NCBI GenBank assembly: GCA_029239575.1 | Contig: JARBUP010000214.1 | Coordinates: forward strand, 1-5,193 | Length of the DNA stretch: 5,193 nucleotides | Source of the DNA: Bacillota bacterium | GTDB lineage: Bacteria > Bacillota > Clostridia > Tissierellales > Sedimentibacteraceae | Direction: 5' to 3' | Shown here: piece after piece, positions 1 to 5,193 of the stretch | Layout: each line of letters opens with the position of its first letter | Numbering within the stretch: the stretch's first letter is position 1 | Program-made: the position numbers and the translations under genes | Notes under the pieces: model-generated | What the model was told of the DNA's origin: nothing | The model's database searches: none | The model's input: the letters and a program-made list of their open reading frames with translations, nothing else

Positions 1-168
1 AATGCTTAAACAGTCAGTTTGATGACAAAGTAATATTTTAATTTTGTCATCCTGAGTGATAGCGAAGGATCTTATTATTTTAATGATTATTAGATTCTTC
101 ACTGCGTTCAGAATGACACTTTTAGTGTATGTCAATAGTCTGACTGTTTAAGTAAATGCTTAAACAGT
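1..168. repeat. 14-bp direct repeat pair bracketing the palindromic element
   Basis: The sequence AATGCTTAAACAGT occurs at 1-14 and again, identical, at 155-168. The left copy begins at the window edge, so the repeat could be longer. The two copies lie at or just outside the ends of the palindromic element. They could be a target duplication made on insertion, or the shared ends of tandem elements: both copies of CTTAAACAG are preceded by AATG, and TAAATG is seen in full at 153-158. Confidence 0.6.
5..152. repeat. MITE/REP-like palindromic element with nested inverted repeats
   Basis: This noncoding element is bounded by a perfect 13-bp inverted repeat (5-17, CTTAAACAGTCAG; 140-152, CTGACTGTTTAAG). 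Inside lies a long imperfect inverted repeat, 45-72 against 92-118, whose arms read TGTCATCCTGAG and, on the other strand, TGTCATTCTGAA, each running to a GGATCT/GAATCT end. Smaller perfect hairpins flank this core: 22-29 with 43-50 (ATGACAAA/TTTGTCAT), and 116-120 with 124-128 (ACACT/AGTGT). The core arms are richer in G+C than their surroundings, which suggests a foreign or repeated sequence. Arms of the form GTCATYCTGA...GAAGRATCT resemble, from memory, a palindromic repeat dispersed in many bacterial genomes. There is no ORF or transposase, so any movement would need an enzyme supplied elsewhere. The exact outer boundary is uncertain because the window starts at its left edge. Confidence 0.7.
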
Positions 169-173
169 TTTTT
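143..173 (+). terminator. Rho-independent terminator for a gene upstream of the window
   Basis: A perfect 10-bp stem (143-152 ACTGTTTAAG with 159-168 CTTAAACAGT) encloses a 6-base loop, TAAATG, and is followed at once by five T residues (169-173). The T run lies only on the right, so the terminator works on the + strand and would end transcription arriving from the left, before the YhhN gene. The left half of the stem is the right end of the palindromic element. The stem is AT-rich, so efficiency may be moderate. Confidence 0.6.
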
Positions 174-201
174 GTTATAAATTTTATTTTTGTGGTATAT
201 A
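172..201 (+). promoter_or_regulatory. Candidate sigma-A promoter of the YhhN gene
   Basis: TTGTTA (172-177) and TATATA (196-201) are separated by 18 bases, and a TG one base before the second hexamer gives an extended -10. It lies directly after the terminator and about 50 bases upstream of the start codon. A competing pair is TTGTGG (190-195) and AATAAT (213-218) with 17 bases between them. The region is so AT-rich that such matches arise easily by chance. Confidence 0.3.
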
Positions 202-241
202 AATTATATAAGAATAATTGTCATATATATTATTAATGGAT

Positions 242-245
242 GGAG
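242..245 (+). promoter_or_regulatory. Ribosome binding site that sets the YhhN start
   Basis: GGAG, within GGATGGAGTG, lies 7 bases before ATG 253. The upstream in-frame ATG at 190 has no purine-rich site before it and would add a 21-residue extension overlapping the promoter region, so 253 is preferred. Confidence 0.75.
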
Positions 246-252
246 TGATTAT

Positions 253-930
253 ATGAACTTTATAGTTTTAATAGTAATAACATTATTTTATATAATTGTA
301 TTAATTCCTGAATATGTTAAGGAAGGGCGTAAATATAAAATATCAAATGTATTGAAACGCAAGTTAACACTTTCAATTGTATTTTGTCTTGTTGGGCTTA
401 AAGGTGTTTTTATACAGAGTTTTAGCTTTTATTCGATTTTAATTTTCATAGGTCTTCTTTTTTCTTTAGCTGGAGATTATTTTTTATTTTTTATTGATAA
501 AAATGAGGTTAAATTCATATTTGGAATATTCATGTTTGCATTAACGCATATTTTATATATTTTATCCATGACGCTTTTAATAAATTACACTGTATGGGAG
601 TTTATAATAACTTTAATAATTTGTGTTGTTGTTTTTTATATAGTAAAGATTTTAATGAAAATTAATTTAGGCAATGCTGAAATACCTTTGTTGGTATACA
701 CTTTTTTACTTGTATTAATGACAATTAAATCAGTGTTTGTAATTTATTTAAGCTCTAACTATATTTTGTCTAAGCTATTGTTTTCATTAGGTGCAATTTT
801 ATTTTTAATTTCTGACTCATTATTATGTATTGATCATTTTGCATTAAAAAAACCTATTTTAAAAAACATAAGAGATATTCCATATTTTATTGGACAAATT
901 ATGATTGCTTCATCCATATATTTTATTTAA
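253..930 (+). CDS. YhhN family membrane protein (lysoplasmalogenase-like)
   Basis: The 225-residue product is a very hydrophobic integral membrane protein with roughly seven or eight membrane segments, the usual size for the YhhN/TMEM86 family. Family signatures are visible: a GLLFSLAGDYFL block with Asp75, followed by a GIFMFALTHILY block (about 91-102, His99), then GAILFLISDSLL with Asp188, and a C-terminal IPYFIGQIMIAS block. The two Asp residues in GD and SD are the most conserved positions of the family and are thought to be catalytic in the animal enzyme TMEM86B, which hydrolyses the vinyl-ether bond of lysoplasmalogen. Clostridia make plasmalogens, so such a substrate is plausible, but activity here is inferred from family alone. 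The start at 253 is chosen from GGAG 7 bases upstream. The gene appears monocistronic, ending at a terminator 3 bases after its stop. Confidence 0.85.
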   Translation: MNFIVLIVITLFYIIVLIPEYVKEGRKYKISNVLKRKLTLSIVFCLVGLKGVFIQSFSFYSILIFIGLLFSLAGDYFLFFIDKNEVKFIFGIFMFALTHILYILSMTLLINYTVWEFIITLIICVVVFYIVKILMKINLGNAEIPLLVYTFLLVLMTIKSVFVIYLSSNYILSKLLFSLGAILFLISDSLLCIDHFALKKPILKNIRDIPYFIGQIMIASSIYFI

Positions 931-932
931 TA

Positions 933-966
933 AAAAATGTGCAGAAATTTTTTCCTGCACATTTTT
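933..966. terminator. Bidirectional rho-independent terminator between convergent genes
   Basis: A perfect 12-bp stem (933-944 AAAAATGTGCAG with 955-966 CTGCACATTTTT) surrounds a 10-base loop. The A-run on the left and the T-run on the right make it work on both strands. It therefore serves both the YhhN gene (stop at 928-930) and the leftward coat protein gene (stop at 973-975). Confidence 0.9.
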
Positions 967-972
967 ATTAAT

Positions 973-1530
973 TTATTTAGCTTGGTACATACCTTTACTT
1001 TCCATATACTTATAAATTGCTTCTCCGTGCTGTTGTTCTTCTTTTTGAATATGATTTAAGACACTTCTTACTTGAGGGTCTTTAAATTCAAAAATTGCAG
1101 TATCATATGCACCTGAAACAAATTTTTCTGTCATTAGCATGTCTGTACAAAGATCTTTATCTTGTTGATTATAATTTTGTGAATTACTTTTTGTACTGCT
1201 TGACATTTGTTGTTGGTTTTGTTGGTTTTCCCAGAATTGATGCCTTTGTTGTTGCATTGATTGTTGTTGTTGGCCTTGTTGCTGACCACCTTGTTGACCT
1301 TGTTGTTGGCCTCCACCTTGTTGGTTCATTTGAGGAACTTGACCACTTAATAGCTGATTAATGGTATTTAAGTGTTCTTGCTCAATTTTGCCATTATTTT
1401 GAAAAATTCCTTTTAACTGTTGGCAACTTGTTTCATTTGCATACTTATTGTATTTTTGTATACAAGTTTGTTCATGAGTTTTTTGATCTTCAAGCATTTG
1501 TTTTTCTTTTTGAGTTAAATTAACATTCAT
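973..1530 (-). CDS. CotF-like spore coat protein with Q/G-rich linker
   Basis: The 185-residue product is soluble, with no signal peptide or membrane segment. Residues 1-62 and 123-185 look like two helical hairpins of a ferritin-like four-helix bundle, as in the Coat_F family of Bacillus and clostridial spore coat proteins. Supporting blocks are LTQKEKQMLEDQKTHEQ, IEQEHLNTINQLLSGQVP, DMLMTEKFVSGAYDTAIFEF and LNHIQKEEQQHGEAIYKYM. Glu and His residues (E20, E52, H53, E135, E165, H168) recall ferritin-like metal sites, but metal binding is not assured. A linker of about 60 residues (64-122), half Gln in its first part, separates the two halves. Cysteines are at 23, 36 and 128. The start is supported by GGAGGTG (minus strand, 1537-1543) 6 bases before ATG 1530. 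Expression is expected in the mother cell late in sporulation. An AATATTA box (minus strand, 1570-1576) is a weak sigma-G-like -10, and no convincing sporulation promoter was found. Confidence 0.85.
   Translation of the reverse strand: MNVNLTQKEKQMLEDQKTHEQTCIQKYNKYANETSCQQLKGIFQNNGKIEQEHLNTINQLLSGQVPQMNQQGGGQQQGQQGGQQQGQQQQSMQQQRHQFWENQQNQQQMSSSTKSNSQNYNQQDKDLCTDMLMTEKFVSGAYDTAIFEFKDPQVRSVLNHIQKEEQQHGEAIYKYMESKGMYQAK
1200..1341. repeat. Low-complexity TTG/CAA triplet tract coding the Q/G-rich linker
   Basis: The + strand is dominated by TTGTTG and TTGACC/TTGGCC units, which on the minus strand read as runs of CAA (Gln) broken by GGT, GGC and GGA (Gly) codons. The tract stays in frame with the coat gene throughout. 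Such triplet tracts can change length by slipped-strand replication in steps of whole codons. The tract also creates spurious open frames in other phases. Confidence 0.75.
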
Positions 1531-1585
1531 TTATAACACCTCCAAAAATAGTATTAACTTTTGGATAATTAATATTCTTTTAATT

Positions 1586-1615
1586 TTGTTTTATAAATGA
1601 AAAATTAGGTATATA
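1586..1615 (+). promoter_or_regulatory. Candidate promoter of the tspO-like operon
   Basis: TTGTTT (1586-1591) and TATATA (1610-1615) are separated by 18 bases, and transcription would begin about 25 bases before the start codon. A second possible -10 is TATAAA at 1621-1626. The divergent spacer (1531-1648) must hold promoters for both directions, but its extreme AT content leaves the choice open. Confidence 0.3.
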
Positions 1616-1638
1616 TATAGTATAAATAATATTTTTAT

Positions 1639-1643
1639 GGAGG
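1639..1643 (+). promoter_or_regulatory. Ribosome binding site that sets the TspO-like start
   Basis: GGAGG lies 5 bases before ATG 1649. An in-frame ATG at 1637 overlaps this site and has no ribosome binding site of its own, so 1649 is the likelier start. Confidence 0.85.
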
Positions 1644-1648
1644 TATAT

Positions 1649-2410
1649 ATGAATAAATTTGTTGTAGCAATATCCTTTTTAATAATGATTTTTGTTAATG
1701 CAATTGCAAATATAATTCCTTTAAATGGTTATACAACAGGAGAAGTTTCAGATTTATACAAAAACCTTTTTGCTCCAGATGCTATAACATTTGCAATTTG
1801 GGGTTTAATTTACATTTTATTAGCTATTTACGTAGTTTACCAATTATTTTTCAATAAAAAAAATTCTTATATAGATTTATATGAAAAAATAGGATTTTAT
1901 TTTACATTATCTTGTATAGCAAACTCTGCTTGGATTTTCTTCTGGCACTTTTTACAAATAGGGTTTTCTTTTATATTTATGTTAGTATTATTGTTTTGTT
2001 TAATTGCAATTTATACTATTATCGATGCAGCTTCTATTAATGCAAAACATAAAACACTATTAAAAATACCTTTTAGTGTTTATTTAGGTTGGATTACAAT
2101 TGCAACAATAGCCAATGCTGCTGCTTTTATAGTAAGTTTAGGTTGGAATGCTTTTAGTATTACATCTATATTTATAACTGTAATAGTTTTATTTGTAGGA
2201 ATTTTAATTGCATCAATCATAATACTTAAAAATAATGATATAGCATATGGACTTGTTATTATATGGGCTTATTCAGGAATTCTTATTAAACACATTTCAT
2301 CTGATGGCTTTGCAGGTGAATACCCAGTAATTATAGCAGCTACAATTTTATCAATTATTATGTTAAATATAAGTGTAGTTTATGTTATAATGAATAAAAT
2401 AAGAAAATAA
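1649..2410 (+). CDS. TspO/MBR-related tryptophan-rich membrane protein (large type)
   Basis: The 253-residue product is an integral membrane protein with about seven or eight hydrophobic segments (near 5-23, 45-67, 82-103, 106-126, 143-163, 170-193, 198-214 and 225-247). The stretch LFAPDAITFAIWGLIYILLA (40-59) resembles the TspO/MBR signature of a Pro followed by a Trp-Gly-x-x-Tyr block, and six Trp residues are spread over the segments (51, 95, 99, 148, 166, 206). Classical TspO proteins have about 160 residues and five segments and bind porphyrins or cholesterol. This longer form matches the group often labelled tryptophan-rich sensory protein in Firmicutes, whose ligand is unknown. It heads an operon and ends 21 bases before the phospholipase-like gene. 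Family placement is from memory of conserved blocks. A different small-permease family is the main alternative. Confidence 0.65.
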   Translation: MNKFVVAISFLIMIFVNAIANIIPLNGYTTGEVSDLYKNLFAPDAITFAIWGLIYILLAIYVVYQLFFNKKNSYIDLYEKIGFYFTLSCIANSAWIFFWHFLQIGFSFIFMLVLLFCLIAIYTIIDAASINAKHKTLLKIPFSVYLGWITIATIANAAAFIVSLGWNAFSITSIFITVIVLFVGILIASIIILKNNDIAYGLVIIWAYSGILIKHISSDGFAGEYPVIIAATILSIIMLNISVVYVIMNKIRK

Positions 2411-2431
2411 TTTATATAATTAGGAGAGAAA

Positions 2432-3217
2432 ATGCCAACTACTTATGCACATAGCTCTTTTGGTGAAAAAGTTTTAAAAAATGTAGATGGAAATGTAAAA
2501 GATATAATAAATAAAAATATTGAATTATTTAATATTGGACTTCACGGACCTGATATATTGTTTTATTTTAAACCATTAAGTTCCAACCATGTTAATAAAA
2601 TAGGCCATGAGTTACATTCCAAAACAGTTGACTTATTTTTACTAAGAGCAAAAAAAATAATTAATGATTCACAAAATAAAGATGCAACATTTTCATATAT
2701 AGCGGGTTTTATTAGCCATTTTATGCTTGACAGTTATTGCCATCCATTTGTAAGACAAATAGAATTAAAAAACATATCTCACAGTACAATAGAAGCAGAA
2801 TTAGACAGGTTTTTAATGATTAAAAACAATCTACAACCTCTGACTTTTAAGCCAACTAATCACATTGTAACTAAGGTTGAGTTTGCAAATTGTATTTCTA
2901 TGTTCTATGATGGAGTTTCAAGCGAGGAAATTCTTAGCGCATTGAAATCTATGAAAATATATTTGAATTTGTTAGTAGCACCAGGAAAACTAAAAAGAAA
3001 TTTAATTACAAATACTTTAAAATTATTCCACCATGAAAATATGATTGACCTTATGATGAGTTTAGAACCAAGCAATGAAAGTGCTGATTATTCGAAAGAA
3101 TTAATAAATTTATATGAAGCAGCAATCATTCCAACTACAGAAATAATTAATGAATATTACCAAAATCTTAATGAAAATATAGAACTCAATAATAGATTTA
3201 ACAGAAATTTTGGATAG
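2432..3217 (+). CDS. Zinc-dependent phospholipase C family protein
   Basis: The 261-residue product matches the zinc-dependent phospholipase C/S1-P1-like fold family. It begins with the typical MPTTYAH block (His7), then IGLHGPDILFYF (His38, Asp41), GHELH (His59, His62), YIAGFISHFMLDSYCHPF (His96, Asp100, His104) and SHSTIEAELDRFLM (His117, Glu121, Asp125). These His and Asp residues correspond in order to the metal ligands of the family, so a metal-binding site looks intact. Unlike the secreted clostridial alpha-toxin type there is no signal peptide and no C-terminal lipid-binding (PLAT) domain, so the protein is probably cytoplasmic and its substrate is unknown. The start is fixed by AGGAG (2422-2426) 5 bases before ATG 2432. 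It lies between the TspO-like and transporter genes, 21 and 16 bases from them, and is probably cotranscribed. It is unlikely to be a toxin. Confidence 0.85.
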   Translation: MPTTYAHSSFGEKVLKNVDGNVKDIINKNIELFNIGLHGPDILFYFKPLSSNHVNKIGHELHSKTVDLFLLRAKKIINDSQNKDATFSYIAGFISHFMLDSYCHPFVRQIELKNISHSTIEAELDRFLMIKNNLQPLTFKPTNHIVTKVEFANCISMFYDGVSSEEILSALKSMKIYLNLLVAPGKLKRNLITNTLKLFHHENMIDLMMSLEPSNESADYSKELINLYEAAIIPTTEIINEYYQNLNENIELNNRFNRNFG

Positions 3218-3224
3218 GACACTC

Positions 3225-3229
3225 GGAGG
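3225..3229 (+). promoter_or_regulatory. Ribosome binding site that sets a GTG start for the transporter
   Basis: GGAGG lies 4 bases before GTG 3234. A longer reading would begin at TTG 3210, inside the preceding gene, but nothing resembling a ribosome binding site precedes it and the extra eight residues do not look like family sequence. The spacing of 4 is short but workable. Confidence 0.75.
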
Positions 3230-3233
3230 CATT

Positions 3234-4475
3234 GTGAATAAAATAAAATTAACTAAATTAGAAAGAGATTGGGTTTTATATGATGTTGGCAATTCAGCTT
3301 TTATAATGTTGATTTCTACAATTATCCCGATTTATTTTAAAAATATAGCTACAAATAGTGGGATATCAGCAGCAAATTCAACTGCATATTGGGGTTATGC
3401 TATTTCAATATCAACTTTGATTATTGCTATTATAGGCCCAATTTTAGGAACACTTGCAGACACAAAGGGTTATAAAAAACCATTGTTTGTATTGTTTTTA
3501 ATTATAGGAATAGTTGGATGCACAGCTCTTTCACTTCCACTTTCATGGTTGTTGTTTTTATTAGTTTTTATAATTGCTAAAGTAGGGGTATCTGGAAGCT
3601 TAATATTTTATGATTCTATGCTTTCAGATGTAACAACGGATGAAAGAATGGACTTTATATCATCCCTTGGTTATGCATGGGGTTATATAGGAAGTTGTAT
3701 ACCATTTACAATAAGTTTAGTTTTTATATTATTTGCTAAAAAACTTAATATAACCTCAGCTACAGCAACATCTATAGCATTTATATTAAATGCAGCATGG
3801 TGGTTTTTTATATCAATTCCACTTTTGAAAAATTATAAACAGCTTCATTATGTAGATGTTAAAAAAAATGCAGTTAAAGAAGCATTTGAAAGACTTTCAA
3901 ATGTTATGAAAGATATGAAACAACATAAAGAAATATTTGTGTTTTTGCTTGCTTTTTTCTTTTATATAGATGGAGTTTATACAATAATAGAAATGGCAAC
4001 ATCATATGGAAAGGATGTCGGAATAAGTGACAATAATTTATTATTAGCTTTGTTGCTTACGCAAGTAATTGCATTTCCTTTTGCTATTATATTTGGTAGA
4101 CTTTCTTCAAAATATAAAACAAAAAATTTAATAAATGTAGCTATAATAGGATATTTTTTAATAGCTTTATTTGCACTTCAACTTGACAAGGCATGGGAAT
4201 TTTGGTTTTTAGCAGTTTGTGTAGCAGTATTTCAAGGAGCAATTCAAGCTTTATCAAGATCATATTTTGCTAAAATAATTCCAAAAGAAAAATCAAGTGA
4301 ATATTTTGGTTTTTATGATATATTTGGAAAAGGAGCTTCTTTTACAGGTACAATGCTCATGGGTATTGCAACTCAAATAAGTGGAAGCTCAAAAACAGGA
4401 GTTGCAGTAATAAGTATAATGTTTGTTATAGGTTTTATTATTTTTCAAAAAGCTGATAAAATACAAAATAATTAA
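3234..4475 (+). CDS. Major facilitator transporter, Atg22/UMF1 family
   Basis: The 413-residue product has about twelve membrane segments. The N-terminus (LERDWVLYDVGNSAFIML, about 9-26) is the hallmark of the vacuole-effluxer Atg22-like (UMF1) branch of the major facilitator superfamily. GPILGTLADTKGYKKP (68-83) is a motif-A-like cytoplasmic loop, and a second such loop is near GRLSSKYKTK (288-297). The block from GAIQALSRSYFAKIIP through EYFGFYDIFGKGASFTG (335-372) is typical of the family. A hydrophilic loop (about 200-233) divides the two six-helix halves. Yeast Atg22 exports amino acids from the vacuole. Substrates of bacterial members are mostly unknown, so none is assigned. The gene follows the phospholipase-like gene by 16 bases if the GTG at 3234 is the start, and is the last gene of the operon. 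Confidence 0.87.
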   Translation: MNKIKLTKLERDWVLYDVGNSAFIMLISTIIPIYFKNIATNSGISAANSTAYWGYAISISTLIIAIIGPILGTLADTKGYKKPLFVLFLIIGIVGCTALSLPLSWLLFLLVFIIAKVGVSGSLIFYDSMLSDVTTDERMDFISSLGYAWGYIGSCIPFTISLVFILFAKKLNITSATATSIAFILNAAWWFFISIPLLKNYKQLHYVDVKKNAVKEAFERLSNVMKDMKQHKEIFVFLLAFFFYIDGVYTIIEMATSYGKDVGISDNNLLLALLLTQVIAFPFAIIFGRLSSKYKTKNLINVAIIGYFLIALFALQLDKAWEFWFLAVCVAVFQGAIQALSRSYFAKIIPKEKSSEYFGFYDIFGKGASFTGTMLMGIATQISGSSKTGVAVISIMFVIGFIIFQKADKIQNN

Positions 4476-4483
4476 TGTGAATA

Positions 4484-5173
4484 TTAATTTCTTATCTGGG
4501 CGGGCAAAATGAATAATTGTCCGTCCGTTTCTAATTCAGCATAATAAATATCTTCCGTATTTTTATATCCTTTCTTTTTAATTTCTGAATTTAGCCAATC
4601 TAAATTTAAGTTTAAATCTTTTAAATTTTTATCATAGATTTTGCCTTTTGTAATAATTACAGTAGGTAAATTTTTAGTTGCAGTTAAAGTTGTGTGTAAA
4701 TCATTTTTATTTGGACTTTGATACTCAGGTTTTTTTAATACAGTCAATTCGCCGTTATTTTCAAGTATGGCATAATCAACTTCTTGAATATTAAAGACAT
4801 TTTGTTTTCTTAAAAGCATATTAATTTCATCCATATTTATTTTTGTTTTTTTAATTTCTGAATCGATTAATTCCCCATGTTTAATTATTATGTTTGGTAT
4901 GCCATCAATTAATTTCCTTGCTTTGCTTGATTTTAAAGTTATATATTCTATTAAAACAGTGAGGGATGCCCACAATATTAAGCTATAAATACCGTGTGAA
5001 ATTTTTAAACCATCTTCAATAGCCAACGTTGCGGCCATTGAACCTATTGTAATACCGGTAACATAATTAAAAAATGTTAGTTGGCTAAGTTGTACCTTTC
5101 CCATAAATCTTGCCATAATTAACAATACTAAATACGATACTAAAACTCTTCCGGTAATTTCAATCCATGTCAT
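4484..5173 (-). CDS. YetF-like DUF421 membrane protein
   Basis: The 229-residue product matches the DUF421/YetF family in length (B. subtilis YetF is about 230 residues) and layout. The N-terminal part has three hydrophobic segments (about 6-22, 33-52, 59-80), with the family motif RFMGKVQLSQLTFFNYVTGITIGSMAA. The C-terminal half is soluble and contains two copies of one motif: 93-146 (NIIIKHGELID...LLRKQNVFNIQEVDYAILENNGEL) and 170-223 (PTVIITKGKIYD...IKKKGYKNTEDIYYAELETDGQL). Biochemical function is unknown. Relatives in Bacillus (YetF, YdfS and the 2Duf protein carried with mobile spoVA genes) are spore membrane proteins that affect resistance, so a spore role is possible here. The start is set by GGAG (minus strand, 5182-5185) 8 bases before ATG. 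The gene converges on the transporter gene, 8 bases apart. Its promoter lies outside the window. Confidence 0.88.
   Translation of the reverse strand: MTWIEITGRVLVSYLVLLIMARFMGKVQLSQLTFFNYVTGITIGSMAATLAIEDGLKISHGIYSLILWASLTVLIEYITLKSSKARKLIDGIPNIIIKHGELIDSEIKKTKINMDEINMLLRKQNVFNIQEVDYAILENNGELTVLKKPEYQSPNKNDLHTTLTATKNLPTVIITKGKIYDKNLKDLNLNLDWLNSEIKKKGYKNTEDIYYAELETDGQLFILPAQIRN
4498..4532 (+). terminator. Possible + strand terminator inside the 3' end of the yetF-like gene
   Basis: On the + strand a 10-bp stem forms between 4498-4507 (GGGCGGGCAA) and 4517-4526 (TTGTCCGTCC) with two G-U pairs and a 9-base loop, followed by GTTTCT. It starts 22 bases after the transporter stop and would end the operon transcript antisense to the yetF-like gene. 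On the minus strand the two G-U pairs become A-C mismatches, so it favours + strand RNA. The T run is short and interrupted. A weak all-AT 7-bp hairpin (4470-4476 with 4483-4489) lies just before it. Confidence 0.45.
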
Positions 5174-5193
5174 TTTGTTTGCTCCAATTTTAA

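Noticed and set aside
5..152. Possible CRISPR or small RNA reading of the repeat region
   Set aside because: There are no regularly spaced direct repeats with spacers and no clear dedicated promoter. The symmetry is that of a palindromic element.
190..252. Upstream ATG extension of the YhhN gene
   Set aside because: There is no ribosome binding site before 190, and a good GGAG sits in front of ATG 253, where family-like sequence begins.
1134..1316. 60-codon Asn/Lys-rich frame on the minus strand
   Set aside because: It is the coat gene's triplet tract read in a shifted frame (CAA read as AAC), and it is fully inside the real gene.
1095..1361. 88-codon open frame on the + strand opposite the coat gene
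   Set aside because: It is the antisense shadow of the CAA-rich tract, with repetitive Val/Leu content, no ribosome binding site and no recognisable domain.
1570..1600. Sigma-G-like boxes upstream of the coat gene on the minus strand (TCATT, 19 bases, AATATTA)
   Set aside because: Only the -10 is a fair match. The -35 matches 3 of 5 positions and the region is almost pure A/T, so the match is not reliable enough to annotate.
2408..2422. Small hairpin TAATT-TATAT-AATTA between the TspO-like and PLC-like genes
   Set aside because: A 5-bp all-AT stem without a T run is expected by chance here and would not end transcription.
3110..3292. 60-codon minus-strand frame across the PLC-transporter junction
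   Set aside because: It opposes two well-supported + strand genes and has no ribosome binding site or family resemblance.

Overview
The window is AT-rich and reads as chromosome from an endospore-forming, low-GC Firmicute, most likely a clostridium. The evidence is the A/T-biased codon use, strong GGAGG-type ribosome binding sites, a CotF-type spore coat protein, a YetF (DUF421) membrane protein, and best family matches that are all common in Clostridia. The species cannot be named from the sequence. There are six protein genes, no tRNA or rRNA, no CRISPR array and no transposase.

Layout. Positions 1-173 are noncoding and hold a palindromic, MITE/REP-like element of about 148 bp. Its 13-bp ends are perfect inverted repeats, and its right end doubles as half of a rho-independent terminator. 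A YhhN (lysoplasmalogenase-like) membrane protein gene follows (253-930, +). It converges on a CotF-like spore coat protein gene (973-1530, -), and one bidirectional terminator (933-966) sits between them. A 118-bp divergent spacer separates the coat gene from a three-gene rightward operon: a large TspO/MBR-like membrane protein (1649-2410), a zinc-dependent phospholipase C family protein (2432-3217) and an Atg22/UMF1-type major facilitator transporter (3234-4475). The operon converges, with only 8 bp between stop codons, on a leftward yetF-like DUF421 gene (4484-5173), which is complete and has 20 bp of leader inside the window.

How the genes may work together. Two genes (CotF-like and YetF-like) belong to families tied to spores. 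Three others (YhhN, TspO-like, phospholipase C-like) belong to families acting on or in membrane lipid, and the fourth operon member is a transporter of unknown substrate. A role of the operon in envelope or lipid turnover is an inference from family names and spacing only.

The start codons of four genes were reassessed from ribosome binding sites. YhhN is placed at 253 and TspO-like at 1649 rather than at upstream ATGs, the transporter starts at a GTG (3234), and the coat gene at 1530 is well supported. I see no clearly novel system. The points most worth a second look are the nested palindromic element inserted at a terminator, a strand-specific hairpin inside the 3' end of the yetF-like gene, and the unusual operon content.
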